NCBI RefSeq assembly: GCF_019880545.1
Contig: NZ_JAINVW010000001.1
Coordinates: 992,001-1,056,000 of the forward strand
Origin: Flagellimonas meishanensis
GTDB taxonomy: Bacteria > Bacteroidota > Bacteroidia > Flavobacteriales > Flavobacteriaceae
Direction: 5' to 3'
Length of the DNA stretch: 64,000 nt
Positions 35,726-44,617 of this stretch are shown piece after piece. How positions within the stretch are numbered: the stretch's first letter is position 1; the number at the start of each line of letters is the position of its first letter. Made by a program: the position numbers and the translations under genes. The notes beneath the pieces are model-generated. The model did not search any database and was not told where the DNA came from. It saw only the letters and a program-made list of their open reading frames with translations.

Positions 35726-36665
35726 ACATTAAAAATTTTGATGATATGGAGGTGTTGTGGTGTACCCGGTGCATTACATCGGCAAACAGATCCGCACAGC
35801 TCAATACCTTTACCTTGTCCTTATTGTGCTCAACTGGGATTGAGTCGGTGATGATCAATTCCTTGAGTTTTGATTTTTCTACTTTTTCATAGGCATTGCC
35901 TGAGAGCAAACCATGGGTGGTAATGGCCCTGACACTCTGTGCCCCCCTTTCCATCATTAAGTCCGCTGCTTTTGTAAGCGTTCCGGCGGTATCCACCATA
36001 TCGTCTACCAGCACCACATTTTTGTCCTTCACATCGCCAATGAGTTCCATATGTGAAATTACATTGGCCTTTGCTCGTTGTTTATAGCAGATCACCACGT
36101 CGCATTCCAAGGCTTTGGAATAGGCATAGGCCCTTTTGGAACCTCCCATGTCCGGTGAGGCCACACAAAGGTTATCCAAGTTTAATTTTTTCAAATAAGG
36201 CAGGAACAGCGTGGAGGCAAACAAATGATCAACCGGTTTTTCGAAGAACCCCTGTATCTGATCAGCATGCAAGTCCATGGTGATGATTCTGGTCGCCCCT
36301 GCGGTCTCCAACATTTTGGCCACCAATTTTGCGGCAATGGGAACCCTGGGTTTGTCTTTCCGGTCCTGTCTGGCCCAACCAAAGTAGGGCATCACAGCGG
36401 TGATGTGACGGGCGGAAGCTCTTTTGGCCGCATCCAGCATCAATAACATCTCCATTAGGTTTTCGGGACCCGGATGCGTGGAACCGATAATAAATATCCT
36501 GGCTCCACGGATGGATTCCTCGAACGAAGGCTGGAATTCACCATCGCTATACCTTGAGAACTGGACCTTGCCCAAATCGGCGCCATAGGAGGCAGCGATT
36601 TTCTTACCCAGCACAACGCTTTGTGTGCAAGCAAAAATTTTGGGTTCGGGAACTCTGTAAGACAT
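35724..36665 (-). CDS. prs: ribose-phosphate pyrophosphokinase
   Basis: Makes PRPP from ribose-5-phosphate and ATP for nucleotide, His and Trp synthesis. 313 residues with F-S-D-G-E-F-type site (F-S-R-Y-S-D-G-E-F), Y-F-G-W-A-R-Q-D-R-K ATP-binding segment near residue 95, V-V-S-P-D-x-G-G-like (A-S-P-D-M-G-G) and the PRPP loop V-L-V-D-D-M-V-D-T-A-G-T near 215-226. Own -7 box upstream; rplY follows. Confidence 0.96.
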   Translation of the reverse strand: MSYRVPEPKIFACTQSVVLGKKIAASYGADLGKVQFSRYSDGEFQPSFEESIRGARIFIIGSTHPGPENLMEMLLMLDAAKRASARHITAVMPYFGWARQDRKDKPRVPIAAKLVAKMLETAGATRIITMDLHADQIQGFFEKPVDHLFASTLFLPYLKKLNLDNLCVASPDMGGSKRAYAYSKALECDVVICYKQRAKANVISHMELIGDVKDKNVVLVDDMVDTAGTLTKAADLMMERGAQSVRAITTHGLLSGNAYEKVEKSKLKELIITDSIPVEHNKDKVKVLSCADLFADVMHRVHHNTSISSKFLM

Positions 36666-36717
36666 TACAATCTGTTGTTAGCTAACTTTTTAAGATGCTT
36701 TTCCTTAAAAAGAGGTG

Positions 36718-36725
36718 CAAATTTA
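36718..36725 (-). promoter_or_regulatory. -7 promoter box (TAAATTTG) of prs
   Basis: Perfect TAnnTTTG match on the minus strand, 53 bp before the prs ATG. No convincing -33 element. Confidence 0.5.
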
Positions 36726-36764
36726 AAAATTAATTCGGGTTGCTAAAGGAATATTGATTCTAAT

Positions 36765-36797
36765 TTTGGTGGTAAACAAAATAATTTTTTAGCTTTG
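36765..36797 (+). promoter_or_regulatory. promoter upstream of the tRNA-Leu locus (TTTG-21-TAGCTTTG)
   Basis: TTTG at 36765-36768 and TAGCTTTG at 36790-36797 fit the -33/-7 consensus with 21 bp between. It would drive the broken tRNA copy, the GIY-YIG gene and the intact tRNA-Leu as one transcript. Confidence 0.6.
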
Positions 36798-36830
36798 CAT
36801 CCGCTTTGACAGCATGTCAAGACAGTTTAT

Positions 36831-36880
36831 GCCTTGGTGGCGGAATTGGTAGACCTGTCTGCCGACAGGCAGGCGCGCTG
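36831..36880 (+). pseudogene. 5' fragment of tRNA-Leu interrupted by a 20-bp palindrome
   Basis: Bases 36831-36854 are identical to the first 24 bases of the intact tRNA-Leu at 37141. A 20-bp insert (36855-36874) follows in the D loop, then GCGCTG (36875-36880) resumes the tRNA. Identity stops there, at the anticodon stem, and the GIY-YIG frame begins a few bases later. The fragment cannot fold into a tRNA. Confidence 0.88.
36854..36873. repeat. copy of the 20-bp palindromic repeat inside the tRNA fragment
   Basis: CCTGTCTGCCGACAGGCAGG differs from the copy at 8022-8041 at only two positions. Its insertion point is inside the D loop of the tRNA-Leu fragment. Confidence 0.8.
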
Positions 36881-36885
36881 AAATT

Positions 36886-37134
36886 TTGTTTTTGATAATT
36901 GTTTATGCCATATCAAGTTTGGATTTCAACTATATTTATGTTGGAATGACATCAAATTTGGAAGAAAGGCTGAAGAGACACAACCGAGGCTGGGAACGAA
37001 CAACCAGAATGTATGCTCCCTTTAGGTTAATTTACACAGAAAAGTGGGATAATAGACCTTTGGCCAGGAAGAGGGAAAAATTTTGGAAATCTGGAGTGGG
37101 AAAAGAAAACTCCGGGAGCTTAGGGATAAACTGA
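36886..37134 (+). CDS. GIY-YIG nuclease family protein, C-terminus probably frameshifted
   Basis: 82 residues of the small UPF0213/GIY-YIG family: Y-I-Y-V-G-M-T-S-N-L-E-E-R-L-K-R-H-N near residue 17 (second Tyr-Gly element and catalytic-type Arg), then P-F-R-L-I-Y-T-E and A-R-K-R-E-K-F-W-K-S-G. Start codon is a TTG (36886 or 36892) directly behind the broken tRNA. The last nine residues look unrelated to the family; shifting frame once in the A-rich stretch near 37105 gives a basic K-L-R-E-L-R-D-K-L-T end with a TAA at 37137, more family-like. It lies between two tRNA-Leu copies. Confidence 0.75.
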   Translation: MFLIIVYAISSLDFNYIYVGMTSNLEERLKRHNRGWERTTRMYAPFRLIYTEKWDNRPLARKREKFWKSGVGKENSGSLGIN

Positions 37135-37140
37135 CATAAT

Positions 37141-37222
37141 GCCTTGGTGGCGGAATTGGTAGACGCGCTGGATTCAAAATCCAGTGACTTCGGTCGTGTG
37201 GGTTCGATTCCCACCCAAGGTA
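37141..37222 (+). tRNA. tRNA-Leu (anticodon CAA)
   Basis: Complete class II tRNA of 82 bases without encoded CCA: acceptor GCCTTGG/CCAAGGT, D arm with AATTGGTAGA, anticodon arm CTGGA-TTCAAAA-TCCAG giving anticodon CAA, long variable arm TGACTTCGGTCGT, and T arm GTGGG-TTCGATT-CCCAC. Discriminator A. Position 1:72 is a G-U pair. Transcribed from the promoter before the broken copy or from readthrough. Confidence 0.95.
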
Positions 37223-37227
37223 CTCTA

Positions 37228-37263
37228 AAACCTCAACTTTCATAAATCTGATTGTTGGGGTTT
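37228..37263. terminator. terminator-like hairpin after tRNA-Leu
   Basis: AAACCTCAA (37228-37236) pairs with TTGGGGTTT (37255-37263) with one mismatch, followed by a T-rich stretch. It lies between the tRNA and the convergent gene and can serve both. Confidence 0.55.
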
Positions 37264-38134
37264 ATTTCTTTACGCTGATCAATACCGCTTCGCAGCTTCT
37301 AAGGTAGGAGTTCAGGGTGATGGTTTCCGCTTTGCTTGCGCTTGCTATTTCCACCGAAACCGTGTTTGGAGAAACTTCTCCTAAATTATGGGCATACAAG
37401 AGTAAGTCGTTTGGCTTTGCAGGGTCCAATTCAATGTCAAATTCCCGCAGATCATTGGTCAAAAGATGTTTGGATAGCACAAGTTCACCATTCAGGTAAA
37501 TGGAAACGATGTCGCCATCCTCTTTTTCATGGTCCCATATTTTCACCTTCAAATGCTCACTTTCAAAAGCCAGATTTTTAACGTAGGAAATCCTTCGTCC
37601 CTCAAATTCTTTTGGGATTGGGCGCGCTTTTGTATTGGCATCAGCAGAAAGCGTGGCCAGTTTGTCTTGTCTTTTGGAAGGCACTTTATCGTTTCGAGCC
37701 AATTCCGATAGTCGTTTTCGCTCATCTGATTCCTTGTTTTTAATGGTGAAAAAAGGAGTCACAAATTTGGCAACTTGATCTTTTTTATTTGGAAACAATT
37801 CCATGCCCATTACTTGATAGCTACCACCAGAGTTTATGTTTTTTGCAAGCCTTATTCCCGTGGCATGCCCATTGTTTTTAAACCTGCCCAATTCTTGCAC
37901 TACGGTTTTGTTTCGAACCAAGAAAAAACGGATGGATTTGGTGGTGTCCATGTTTTTGGTTGTCCAACGCAATTCGGCCAATTCCGGAATTTCCCATACC
38001 GTTGAGCTCATGGGATAGGTGATGGAAATGGTAGATTTGTCCGCCTCCTGGCCCTGTTGTGAATGGGTTGATTGCAGGCAAAGCGTAACCACCAAGAAAA
38101 ACAACATCCGTATCGGGGCATTGCATTTTTCCAT
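37262..38134 (-). CDS. secreted protein with Ser-Thr-rich/Kre9-like beta domain
   Basis: 290 residues from ATG 38134 (MEKCNAPIRMLFF, signal peptide to HSQQ); ATG 38167 would add 11 polar residues before the signal. Residues about 30-125 (I-S-I-T-Y-P...W-E-I-P-E-L-A-E-L-R-W...G-G-S-Y-Q-V-M-G...F-F-T-I) resemble the Ser-Thr-rich GPI-anchored/Kre9-KNH beta-sandwich domain found in many secreted Bacteroidota proteins. The C-terminal third (V-K-I-W-D-H-E-K-E-D-G-D-I-V-S-I-Y-L-N-G-E) looks like a second beta sandwich. Role unknown. Confidence 0.75.
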   Translation of the reverse strand: MEKCNAPIRMLFFLVVTLCLQSTHSQQGQEADKSTISITYPMSSTVWEIPELAELRWTTKNMDTTKSIRFFLVRNKTVVQELGRFKNNGHATGIRLAKNINSGGSYQVMGMELFPNKKDQVAKFVTPFFTIKNKESDERKRLSELARNDKVPSKRQDKLATLSADANTKARPIPKEFEGRRISYVKNLAFESEHLKVKIWDHEKEDGDIVSIYLNGELVLSKHLLTNDLREFDIELDPAKPNDLLLYAHNLGEVSPNTVSVEIASASKAETITLNSYLRSCEAVLISVKK

Positions 38135-38436
38135 AGTAAACTGAACACTATTTTTCCTGCTATTCATTTAATTGAGGTAACATCTCGTGCTTTCTTAGTC
38201 CATTAGTTATAAAATCTAGAGTAAGATCTTAAAACCTTTCGGACAAAACAGGAGATTATTACTTTCTCCCTTTAAAATTGCATTCAAGATAAGGAATTGG
38301 AATCTTATTTAAGAGAATCCTACAATTCTGCCATATTTATGGGTTAGGAAAGACACTTACAGGACACCTGAAGTAAAGCGCTCAAGCATTTTGGGTCAGC
38401 GGACGGGATGGACGATTTTCGGAATAGGAGCGTTTT
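38135..38436. other. intergenic stretch without recognisable genes
   Basis: About 300 bp between two minus-strand genes. No ORF, RNA or clear repeat seen; it presumably holds the promoter of the gene at 37262-38134, but no TAnnTTTG box was found. Confidence 0.4.
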
Positions 38437-38781
38437 TTATGCGTAGTCCGGTAAGAACTCGTTCTCGACATGCAAAATCTGCAAACTAAATTTTTGGCAG
38501 AGCATCCGAAGTACATTAAAAACAGAGACTTGCATAAGGCCGTTGGCTTCCATCATCTCATTTTCCGGGTTGATCTCGATTCTTACCTGCTCACCTTTTT
38601 CGATTTGCACCTTGACACAACAGAATATGCCCAAGGTATTTTCGACCTGCTTTCTGATTGCCGTTTCATCCAACGGAAGGGATCCCACTCCCCAAATTGT
38701 AGTTGATGCCAGTTTGGTTCGTTTTGAGGTCCTTCTACCTAACATTATTTCTGTTTTGGGATGCTCAATTGTCGGTGCCAT
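38437..38781 (-). CDS. small hypothetical protein
   Basis: 114 residues, soluble, no signal peptide, no motif I recognise. The N-terminal third is basic (G-R-R-T-S-K-R-T-K), the middle has V-K-V-Q-I-E-K-G-E-Q-V-R-I-E-I-N, and the end is hydrophobic (V-F-N-V-L-R-M-L-C-Q-K-F-S-L-Q-I). Codon use looks protein-like, and the upstream region is AT-rich as a promoter would be. An overlapping 78-codon frame on the other strand (38470-38706) is less convincing. Confidence 0.5.
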   Translation of the reverse strand: MAPTIEHPKTEIMLGRRTSKRTKLASTTIWGVGSLPLDETAIRKQVENTLGIFCCVKVQIEKGEQVRIEINPENEMMEANGLMQVSVFNVLRMLCQKFSLQILHVENEFLPDYA

Positions 38782-39248
38782 TTGTTTTTTCGGTAAAATT
38801 AGTGGGATTTAATCATATATTAATATTTATATTATAAATCTATTACATAACAATAATTTATAAACATTATCTTTTGACATTATGAAAAGTGGATGTTTTT
38901 TGGATCATCTGGGGGGTCTTTTTGAAAGAACAATGGGCGTTATCCTATTTATCAACAATGGCTTAGGCGGCTTTTCATATTAGGAAATGTTCAACCCTTT
39001 GTGTGCACTGAATTAAAGCAAAACACATAACTTCTTCATTCCCAAAACATTTGGTTGCCTATTCGAAGAATTCTAAAAGTTTAAGCCGAAACAGTGGAAC
39101 AGGGCATAAAATATGCTGGGCTTTCATCACCAATCCGATGTTTCACAACAAATGATCGGTCAAATACAACATAACTTCCCTTTTGTTCCCTGTAGTTGGT
39201 ATGTTTGAGGGTCTTACTACGTAAGAGAAAAACCTCATCCTCAACCGA
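38782..39248. other. long intergenic region before the DUF11 gene
   Basis: 467 bp, very AT-rich at 38815-38885. It must contain the regulatory region for the divergent small gene and the DUF11/PorP/PorE row. I see no gene, tRNA or strong hairpin in it. A TTATCTTTTG at 38867-38876 resembles a -7 box with one extra base. Confidence 0.4.
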
Positions 39249-42200
39249 ATGAACCTAGCATCCACGTGCCAGAAAAAGAGCTTTGCCTTCACGGCACTTT
39301 CCTTGTTCTTCTTTTTTGGACAATGGATATGTGCACAAGATTGTTCCATTGGTGCGGGAGTGGATGAAACCATTTGTGAAAATCAAACACTATTTAACCT
39401 TTCTGGGACGGCTTCAGGATCTTTTTTGGTCAACCCGCAATGGTCGCAGGTAGGTGGCCCTGCAATTACAATCGATAATCCCTCCGATTTGAACACCCAG
39501 ATCACTGGTTACTCTGGTGGCAATACCTATACCTTTCAATTGAGTGCAACCTGTTCCGATGGCACTCCGGTAGCTGAGGATGTTGATATCGTGGTGGAAT
39601 TACAGCCTACCGCTGATGCAGGTGTTGATCAGGTTGTGAACCAGGTTACCGCTGTTTTTCTGAATGCGGTTGCGCCTTCTTCAGGTTCGGGTACATGGAG
39701 CCAAACATCTGGGCCAACCTTGGTTGGTTTTGCCAGTGCCAATGACCCAAACACACAGGTTTTTGGTCTGGTGGATGGCACCTACTTTTTTCAGTGGACC
39801 GTTTCCAATGGCGTTTGTTCCGTAGCAGCAGACATTGCTGGCATTTCCGTTCAGGGAATCGATTTGGAATTGGACCTTCAGGCCAGTGCTATAAGTCCCG
39901 ATGTGGGCGATACCGTTACCTTTTCGGTAAATCTTGGCAATGATGGGGATGTGGCAGCTTCAGGCGTTTCTGTAGAGCAAATAATTCCTATTGGATTTGA
40001 CAATATCGTTGGCATAAGCAACGGTGGCACATTTAATTTTGGCACACGGGCCATCACTTGGACCGGACTCAATGTTCCTTTGGGAGCGAATACCTTGGTG
40101 CTCACATTCAACGCAACCGTGCAGACTCCTACGGCCACCTCAGGCGAATTTACCCATACCGCTGAAGTGGTCTTTGCGAACGAATATGATAGCGACAGTA
40201 CACCGAACAATGATGATGGGGACCAAAGCGAGGATGACGAAGCCGCACTTACTGTTGCCCCACAACAAGCCGACCTATCCTTGACGAAGACCGTTTTGGG
40301 CAACGATCTGATGCCCAATGTTGGTGAGCAGATCAGTTTTGTAATAACAGTGACCAACAACGGACCAGATGACGCAACCAATGTGGTTGTCGTGGACCAA
40401 CTGCTTTCCGGATTCCAGTTTGAGTCTTATACGGCTACTGCCGGAACCTATGACAGCACCAGCGGGTTTTGGCAATTGGGGACGTTGCCGAACGGGGCGT
40501 CCGAAACCTTAACACTGACCGTAGCCGTAAATCCTACGGGAAATTATACCAATACGGCACAGGTTATAGCTTCTGATGGTTTTGATATAGACTCAACCCC
40601 GGCCAACGGGGTATCATCCGAAGATGATCAGGGCGATGTGACCGTAAGTCCTGTTGCGATTGTAGATATGGAGCTGGCCAAAACCGTGGATAATGACACA
40701 CCCGATGTTGGAGACAATATTACCTTCACTTTGACCATAGCCAACTCAGGCCCCAGCGAAGCCACCAATGTGAGTGTTCAAGATGTGCTTCAAGTTGGAT
40801 TCACCTATGTTTCTGATGATGGTGGGGGAAATTATGACGATGCGACCGGAATCTGGAATGTTGGTACGCTGGCGAGCGGAGCTTCCGAAACATTGAATAT
40901 AATCGTGTCGGTAAATCCCGCAGGAGGCTATACCAATGTGGCAGAGGTGATTTCCCATGATCAAACAGATAGCGATTCCACACCAAATAACACTATATTG
41001 TCCGAGGATGATCAAGACGAGGTTATTGTCAACCCTAATCCAGTGGTCGACATTACTGTGACCCAGACTGCGGATAATCTTACTCCAGATGTTGGCAGTC
41101 AAATCAATTTTACAATTACCGTGCTCAATGACGGACCCAGTGATGCCACCAATGTGGTAGTGACCGATGTATTGCCTTCTGGTTATGCTTATGTCAATGC
41201 TGCCCCTTCGAGCGGGTTGTACAACCCCTTGATTGGGTCTTGGATAGTTGGAAATCTGGCCAGCGGGAACTCCGAGACATTGGTTTTGACGGCTGATGTG
41301 CTTCCGAGCGGGGTCTATGCCAATACCGCCGAGTTGACAGGGGTTTCGGAAACCGATAGTGATTCCTTCCCTGCAAACAACGATGGAACCGAAGATGATC
41401 AGCAAACGGTAGTACCAGTTCCGATACAGGTATCGGATCTTATACTTAGAAAATTTGTGAACGTTCTGAGCCCATTGGTTGGGCAAGACGTAATTTTTGA
41501 TATCAACATTTCCAATGAAGGCCCCAGTGATGTCACAGGAGTGGAAATAAGGGATGTGCTGCCTTCTGGTTATACATATATTTCCAATTCGAGAACTGCC
41601 GGGGTGTATAATCCATCAACAGGCATTTGGGATTTGAATGGGGTGATCCTAAATGGCACTACGGAGACCTTGACCATTGTTGCTACGGTAAATCCATCCG
41701 GGGATTATTTCAACGTTACCGAGGTCATTGCTTCAGACAATATTGACCCCAATTCCACCCCGAACAATACCAATGTTTTTGAGAATGATTATGATACTGC
41801 CGGAACCACGCCGATTCCAGCCGCTGATTTAAGTCTGGACAAATCCGTGGACAATCAGTTTCCCGATGTTTTGGATAATGTGACCTTTACCTTGACGCTG
41901 ACCAATGAGGGTCCTAGTGATGCTACCGGTGTGAGTGTTTTGGATGGATTGCTATCGGGCTATACCTATATATCGGATGATTCCGGAGGAGGATACAATC
42001 CCCTGAATGGCATTTGGAATGTGGGTAGCATCATTGCGGGAAATGATGCCGTGTTGAACATTGTGGCACAGGTGAATCCTGCTGGAAATTATTCCAATAC
42101 CGCTCAGGTGTTGACAGCCATTCAACTGGATCCCGACTCAACCCCGAACAACATGTTGGCAGGGGAAGACGATCAGGACGAGCAGTCAACCACACCAAGG

Positions 42201-43658
42201 ACTGTAACGGACATATCCATTACCAAAACGGCGGATAACCTAACCCCTTCGGTTGGTGACCCAATTGTGTTTACCATCACAGCAGAGAATTCAGGGCCGA
42301 ACAATGCAACGGGATTGGTTATTGAGGACCAGTTGGCTTCGGGATACCGCTTCGTTTCTGCCTCGGCAACATCCGGGGTATATGACGAACTTTCAGGTGC
42401 ATGGGATTTGCCAAATATCCTGAGCGGAACATCCGAAACGCTTCAAATCACGGCTTTGGTGCTTCCTACCGGGAGCTATCTAAATACCGCTGAATTGATA
42501 GCATTGGACACATTTGACCCAGATTCAACCCCGAACAACAATTTAAGTTCGGAAGATGACCAAGAAACCATAGTACCGGTGCCCAATGGATTGGGGGACC
42601 TCAGTCTGGACATCACGGTTGACAACCCCACGCCCAATGTAGGAGATGTGGTTCGATTTATTTTGAACATGACCAACAGCGGTCCAAGTGACGCCACAGG
42701 GATAATGGCAAACAGTTTGTTGCCCTCGGGATACAGCTACCAGTCCCATACTACCACTGCCGGTGTTTTTGATCCAGTCACGGGTCGTTGGAATTTGAAT
42801 AGCACCCTGGTTGAACAGAATACGGAAACATTGGAATTGCTTGCGGTGGTGAACCCTCCAACAGGAACACAGGATGAGTATTTGACCATAGCCTCTATAA
42901 CCGCCAGTGATTTTCCCGATCCCGACAGTGACCCCAATCAAGGAATTGAAACGGATGATTATTTGGATGGTATTGCCGACGATGATGAAACCAGTGTATT
43001 GGTGGTTCCGCAAACCACCGATATCGCCTTGAGCAAAACGGTAAATCGACTTAATCCCAATATCGGTGATGAAATATCCTTCACCGTAACCGCTACGAAT
43101 AGGGGAAGTTCCCTGGCCACAAATCTTGGTATTGAGGAATTGTTGCCAAGAGGGTATGCGCTGGTTTCTTCACAGACCACTTTGGGGAGCTTTGATGCGT
43201 TTTCTGGATTTTGGGAAATTGATGCTTTGACCCCATCCGAAACAGCCACCCTTGTACTTAATGTGGAGGTGCTGGATGTTGACGACTATGTGAACACCGT
43301 AAATCTAGCCTTTGTGGACCAATGGGATGTGGATAACAGCAACGATACCGATCAAGCTTTTATTGAGCCAACCTGTTTGGTCATTTACAATGAGTTTTCC
43401 CCTAACGGTGATGGGGTCAACGACTTTTTCAAAATTGATTGTATCTCAAGATATCCTAACAATGTGCTCCAGGTCTATAATCGATGGGGAAATATTGTAT
43501 TCGAAAAAAGGGGATATGGAAACGATTGGGATGGCATAACCAATGGCAGGGCAGCAATCCAGAAAGGGGAACTGTTGCCAGTGGGCACCTATTATTATGT
43601 GTTGGACCTGGGGGATGGCTCGGCACCAAAAACAGATTGGCTATACATCAACAGATAA
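39249..43658 (+). CDS. giant DUF11-repeat surface protein with T9SS type B sorting domain
   Basis: 1469 residues with a signal peptide (to ICAQ), two PKD/Ig-like N-terminal units, then nine tandem DUF11 ('conserved repeat') domains starting near residues 204, 341, 472, 600, 729, 859, 987, 1116 and 1257, each about 130 long with the pattern D-L-x-L-x-K-x-V-x-N-x-x-P-x-V-G-D and S-G-P-S-D-A-T, and joined by D-S-T-P-N-N linkers rich in Asp. The C-terminus (Y-N-E-F-S-P-N-G-D-G-V-N-D-F-F, V-Y-N-R-W-G, G-T-Y-Y-Y-V-L-D-L) is the gliding-motility-associated/type B sorting domain. Likely a cell-surface adhesin; partner genes follow at once. Confidence 0.92.
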   Translation: MNLASTCQKKSFAFTALSLFFFFGQWICAQDCSIGAGVDETICENQTLFNLSGTASGSFLVNPQWSQVGGPAITIDNPSDLNTQITGYSGGNTYTFQLSATCSDGTPVAEDVDIVVELQPTADAGVDQVVNQVTAVFLNAVAPSSGSGTWSQTSGPTLVGFASANDPNTQVFGLVDGTYFFQWTVSNGVCSVAADIAGISVQGIDLELDLQASAISPDVGDTVTFSVNLGNDGDVAASGVSVEQIIPIGFDNIVGISNGGTFNFGTRAITWTGLNVPLGANTLVLTFNATVQTPTATSGEFTHTAEVVFANEYDSDSTPNNDDGDQSEDDEAALTVAPQQADLSLTKTVLGNDLMPNVGEQISFVITVTNNGPDDATNVVVVDQLLSGFQFESYTATAGTYDSTSGFWQLGTLPNGASETLTLTVAVNPTGNYTNTAQVIASDGFDIDSTPANGVSSEDDQGDVTVSPVAIVDMELAKTVDNDTPDVGDNITFTLTIANSGPSEATNVSVQDVLQVGFTYVSDDGGGNYDDATGIWNVGTLASGASETLNIIVSVNPAGGYTNVAEVISHDQTDSDSTPNNTILSEDDQDEVIVNPNPVVDITVTQTADNLTPDVGSQINFTITVLNDGPSDATNVVVTDVLPSGYAYVNAAPSSGLYNPLIGSWIVGNLASGNSETLVLTADVLPSGVYANTAELTGVSETDSDSFPANNDGTEDDQQTVVPVPIQVSDLILRKFVNVLSPLVGQDVIFDINISNEGPSDVTGVEIRDVLPSGYTYISNSRTAGVYNPSTGIWDLNGVILNGTTETLTIVATVNPSGDYFNVTEVIASDNIDPNSTPNNTNVFENDYDTAGTTPIPAADLSLDKSVDNQFPDVLDNVTFTLTLTNEGPSDATGVSVLDGLLSGYTYISDDSGGGYNPLNGIWNVGSIIAGNDAVLNIVAQVNPAGNYSNTAQVLTAIQLDPDSTPNNMLAGEDDQDEQSTTPRTVTDISITKTADNLTPSVGDPIVFTITAENSGPNNATGLVIEDQLASGYRFVSASATSGVYDELSGAWDLPNILSGTSETLQITALVLPTGSYLNTAELIALDTFDPDSTPNNNLSSEDDQETIVPVPNGLGDLSLDITVDNPTPNVGDVVRFILNMTNSGPSDATGIMANSLLPSGYSYQSHTTTAGVFDPVTGRWNLNSTLVEQNTETLELLAVVNPPTGTQDEYLTIASITASDFPDPDSDPNQGIETDDYLDGIADDDETSVLVVPQTTDIALSKTVNRLNPNIGDEISFTVTATNRGSSLATNLGIEELLPRGYALVSSQTTLGSFDAFSGFWEIDALTPSETATLVLNVEVLDVDDYVNTVNLAFVDQWDVDNSNDTDQAFIEPTCLVIYNEFSPNGDGVNDFFKIDCISRYPNNVLQVYNRWGNIVFEKRGYGNDWDGITNGRAAIQKGELLPVGTYYYVLDLGDGSAPKTDWLYINR

Positions 43659-43668
43659 AAAAGAATTT

Positions 43669-44616
43669 ATGGGCAATATGAAAGCGACATATCAGAAAAT
43701 ATTGAAAGGCAAGCGACTGTTTGTAGCTTTCTTTTTGTTGTTTTCTTTTGTTGCACAAGCCCAGCAAGACCCCCAGTTCACGCAGTACATGTATAACACA
43801 TTGAGTGTTAACCCAGCCTATGCTGGCTCTCGCGGACACCTGGCCAGCCTCTTGATGCACCGTTCCCAATGGGTGGGCATCAACGGAGCGCCAAATACCC
43901 AGGTGTTGTCCATGGATAGTCCCGTTAAGGAGAATATAGGTGCTGGATTAGTATTGGCCAATGATGCGTTGGGCCCGGCCTCAGAATTCTTTGTGGATGG
44001 AAATGTTTCTTATACGGTGCAATTGGACAGTGCGAACCGTAGGCTCTCATTTGGGCTTAAGTTTGGGGGCCGCCTTTTTAATGTTGATTTTTCAAAAGGA
44101 CTTGTAGACGATCCAGATGTGGCTTTCCAAAATAATATTGCCAACAAGTTTTTCCCAACACTTGGTGCTGGACTGTACTATCATACCGGCAAGGCCTACC
44201 TTGGGTTTGCAGTGCCCAATTTCTTCTCACAGAACCATTATGATGTCGAAGAACAAGAAATAGCCGCGGAACGCCTGCATTACTATTTGATAGGAGGAAA
44301 AGTTATTGACATGACCCCAGAGATCAAGTTCAAACCTGCCTTTTTTGTCAAATGGGTTCCAGGGGCACCACTCATTGCTGATGTATCGGCCAATGTGCTG
44401 TTGAAGGAAACCTTTACGTTCGGACTGTCTTATAGATGGGACGACTCCTTTTCGGCCCTTTTGGGATTGCAGATATCCCCGGAACTCAATGCCGGCTACG
44501 CATACGACCTTACCACTACCAATTTGGGTAGTTACACAAGCGGTACTCATGAGATTTTTCTCCGATATGAGTTCAAAACCGTGGAAAAGAAACTAAAATC
44601 CCCCAGATTCTATTAA
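43669..44616 (+). CDS. PorP/SprF family type IX secretion membrane protein
   Basis: About 315 residues with a signal peptide (ending AQAQ) followed by the PorP/SprF signature Q-D-P-Q-F-T-Q-Y-M-Y-N...N-P-A-Y-A-G-S-R and a beta-barrel body that ends E-I-F-L-R-Y-E-F. Start is ATG 43669 or 43678, just after the DUF11 stop. Members act as outer-membrane partners that help display or anchor type B-domain substrates; SprF is needed for SprB export in Flavobacterium johnsoniae. The neighbour upstream is therefore its probable cargo. Confidence 0.92.
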   Translation: MGNMKATYQKILKGKRLFVAFFLLFSFVAQAQQDPQFTQYMYNTLSVNPAYAGSRGHLASLLMHRSQWVGINGAPNTQVLSMDSPVKENIGAGLVLANDALGPASEFFVDGNVSYTVQLDSANRRLSFGLKFGGRLFNVDFSKGLVDDPDVAFQNNIANKFFPTLGAGLYYHTGKAYLGFAVPNFFSQNHYDVEEQEIAAERLHYYLIGGKVIDMTPEIKFKPAFFVKWVPGAPLIADVSANVLLKETFTFGLSYRWDDSFSALLGLQISPELNAGYAYDLTTTNLGSYTSGTHEIFLRYEFKTVEKKLKSPRFY

Positions 44617-44617
44617 A

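Noticed and set aside
38470..38706. 78-codon plus-strand frame opposite the small hypothetical gene
   Set aside because: The minus-strand frame is longer and reads more like protein; both cannot be well supported.
40746..41486. 246-codon minus-strand frame inside the DUF11 gene
   Set aside because: It is a shadow of the repeat-encoding frame and has low-complexity I/G/H-rich text.
39858..43370. Possible CRISPR or satellite array
   Set aside because: The periodicity is about 390 bp and is explained by coding DUF11 domains; no short direct repeats with spacers occur anywhere in the window.
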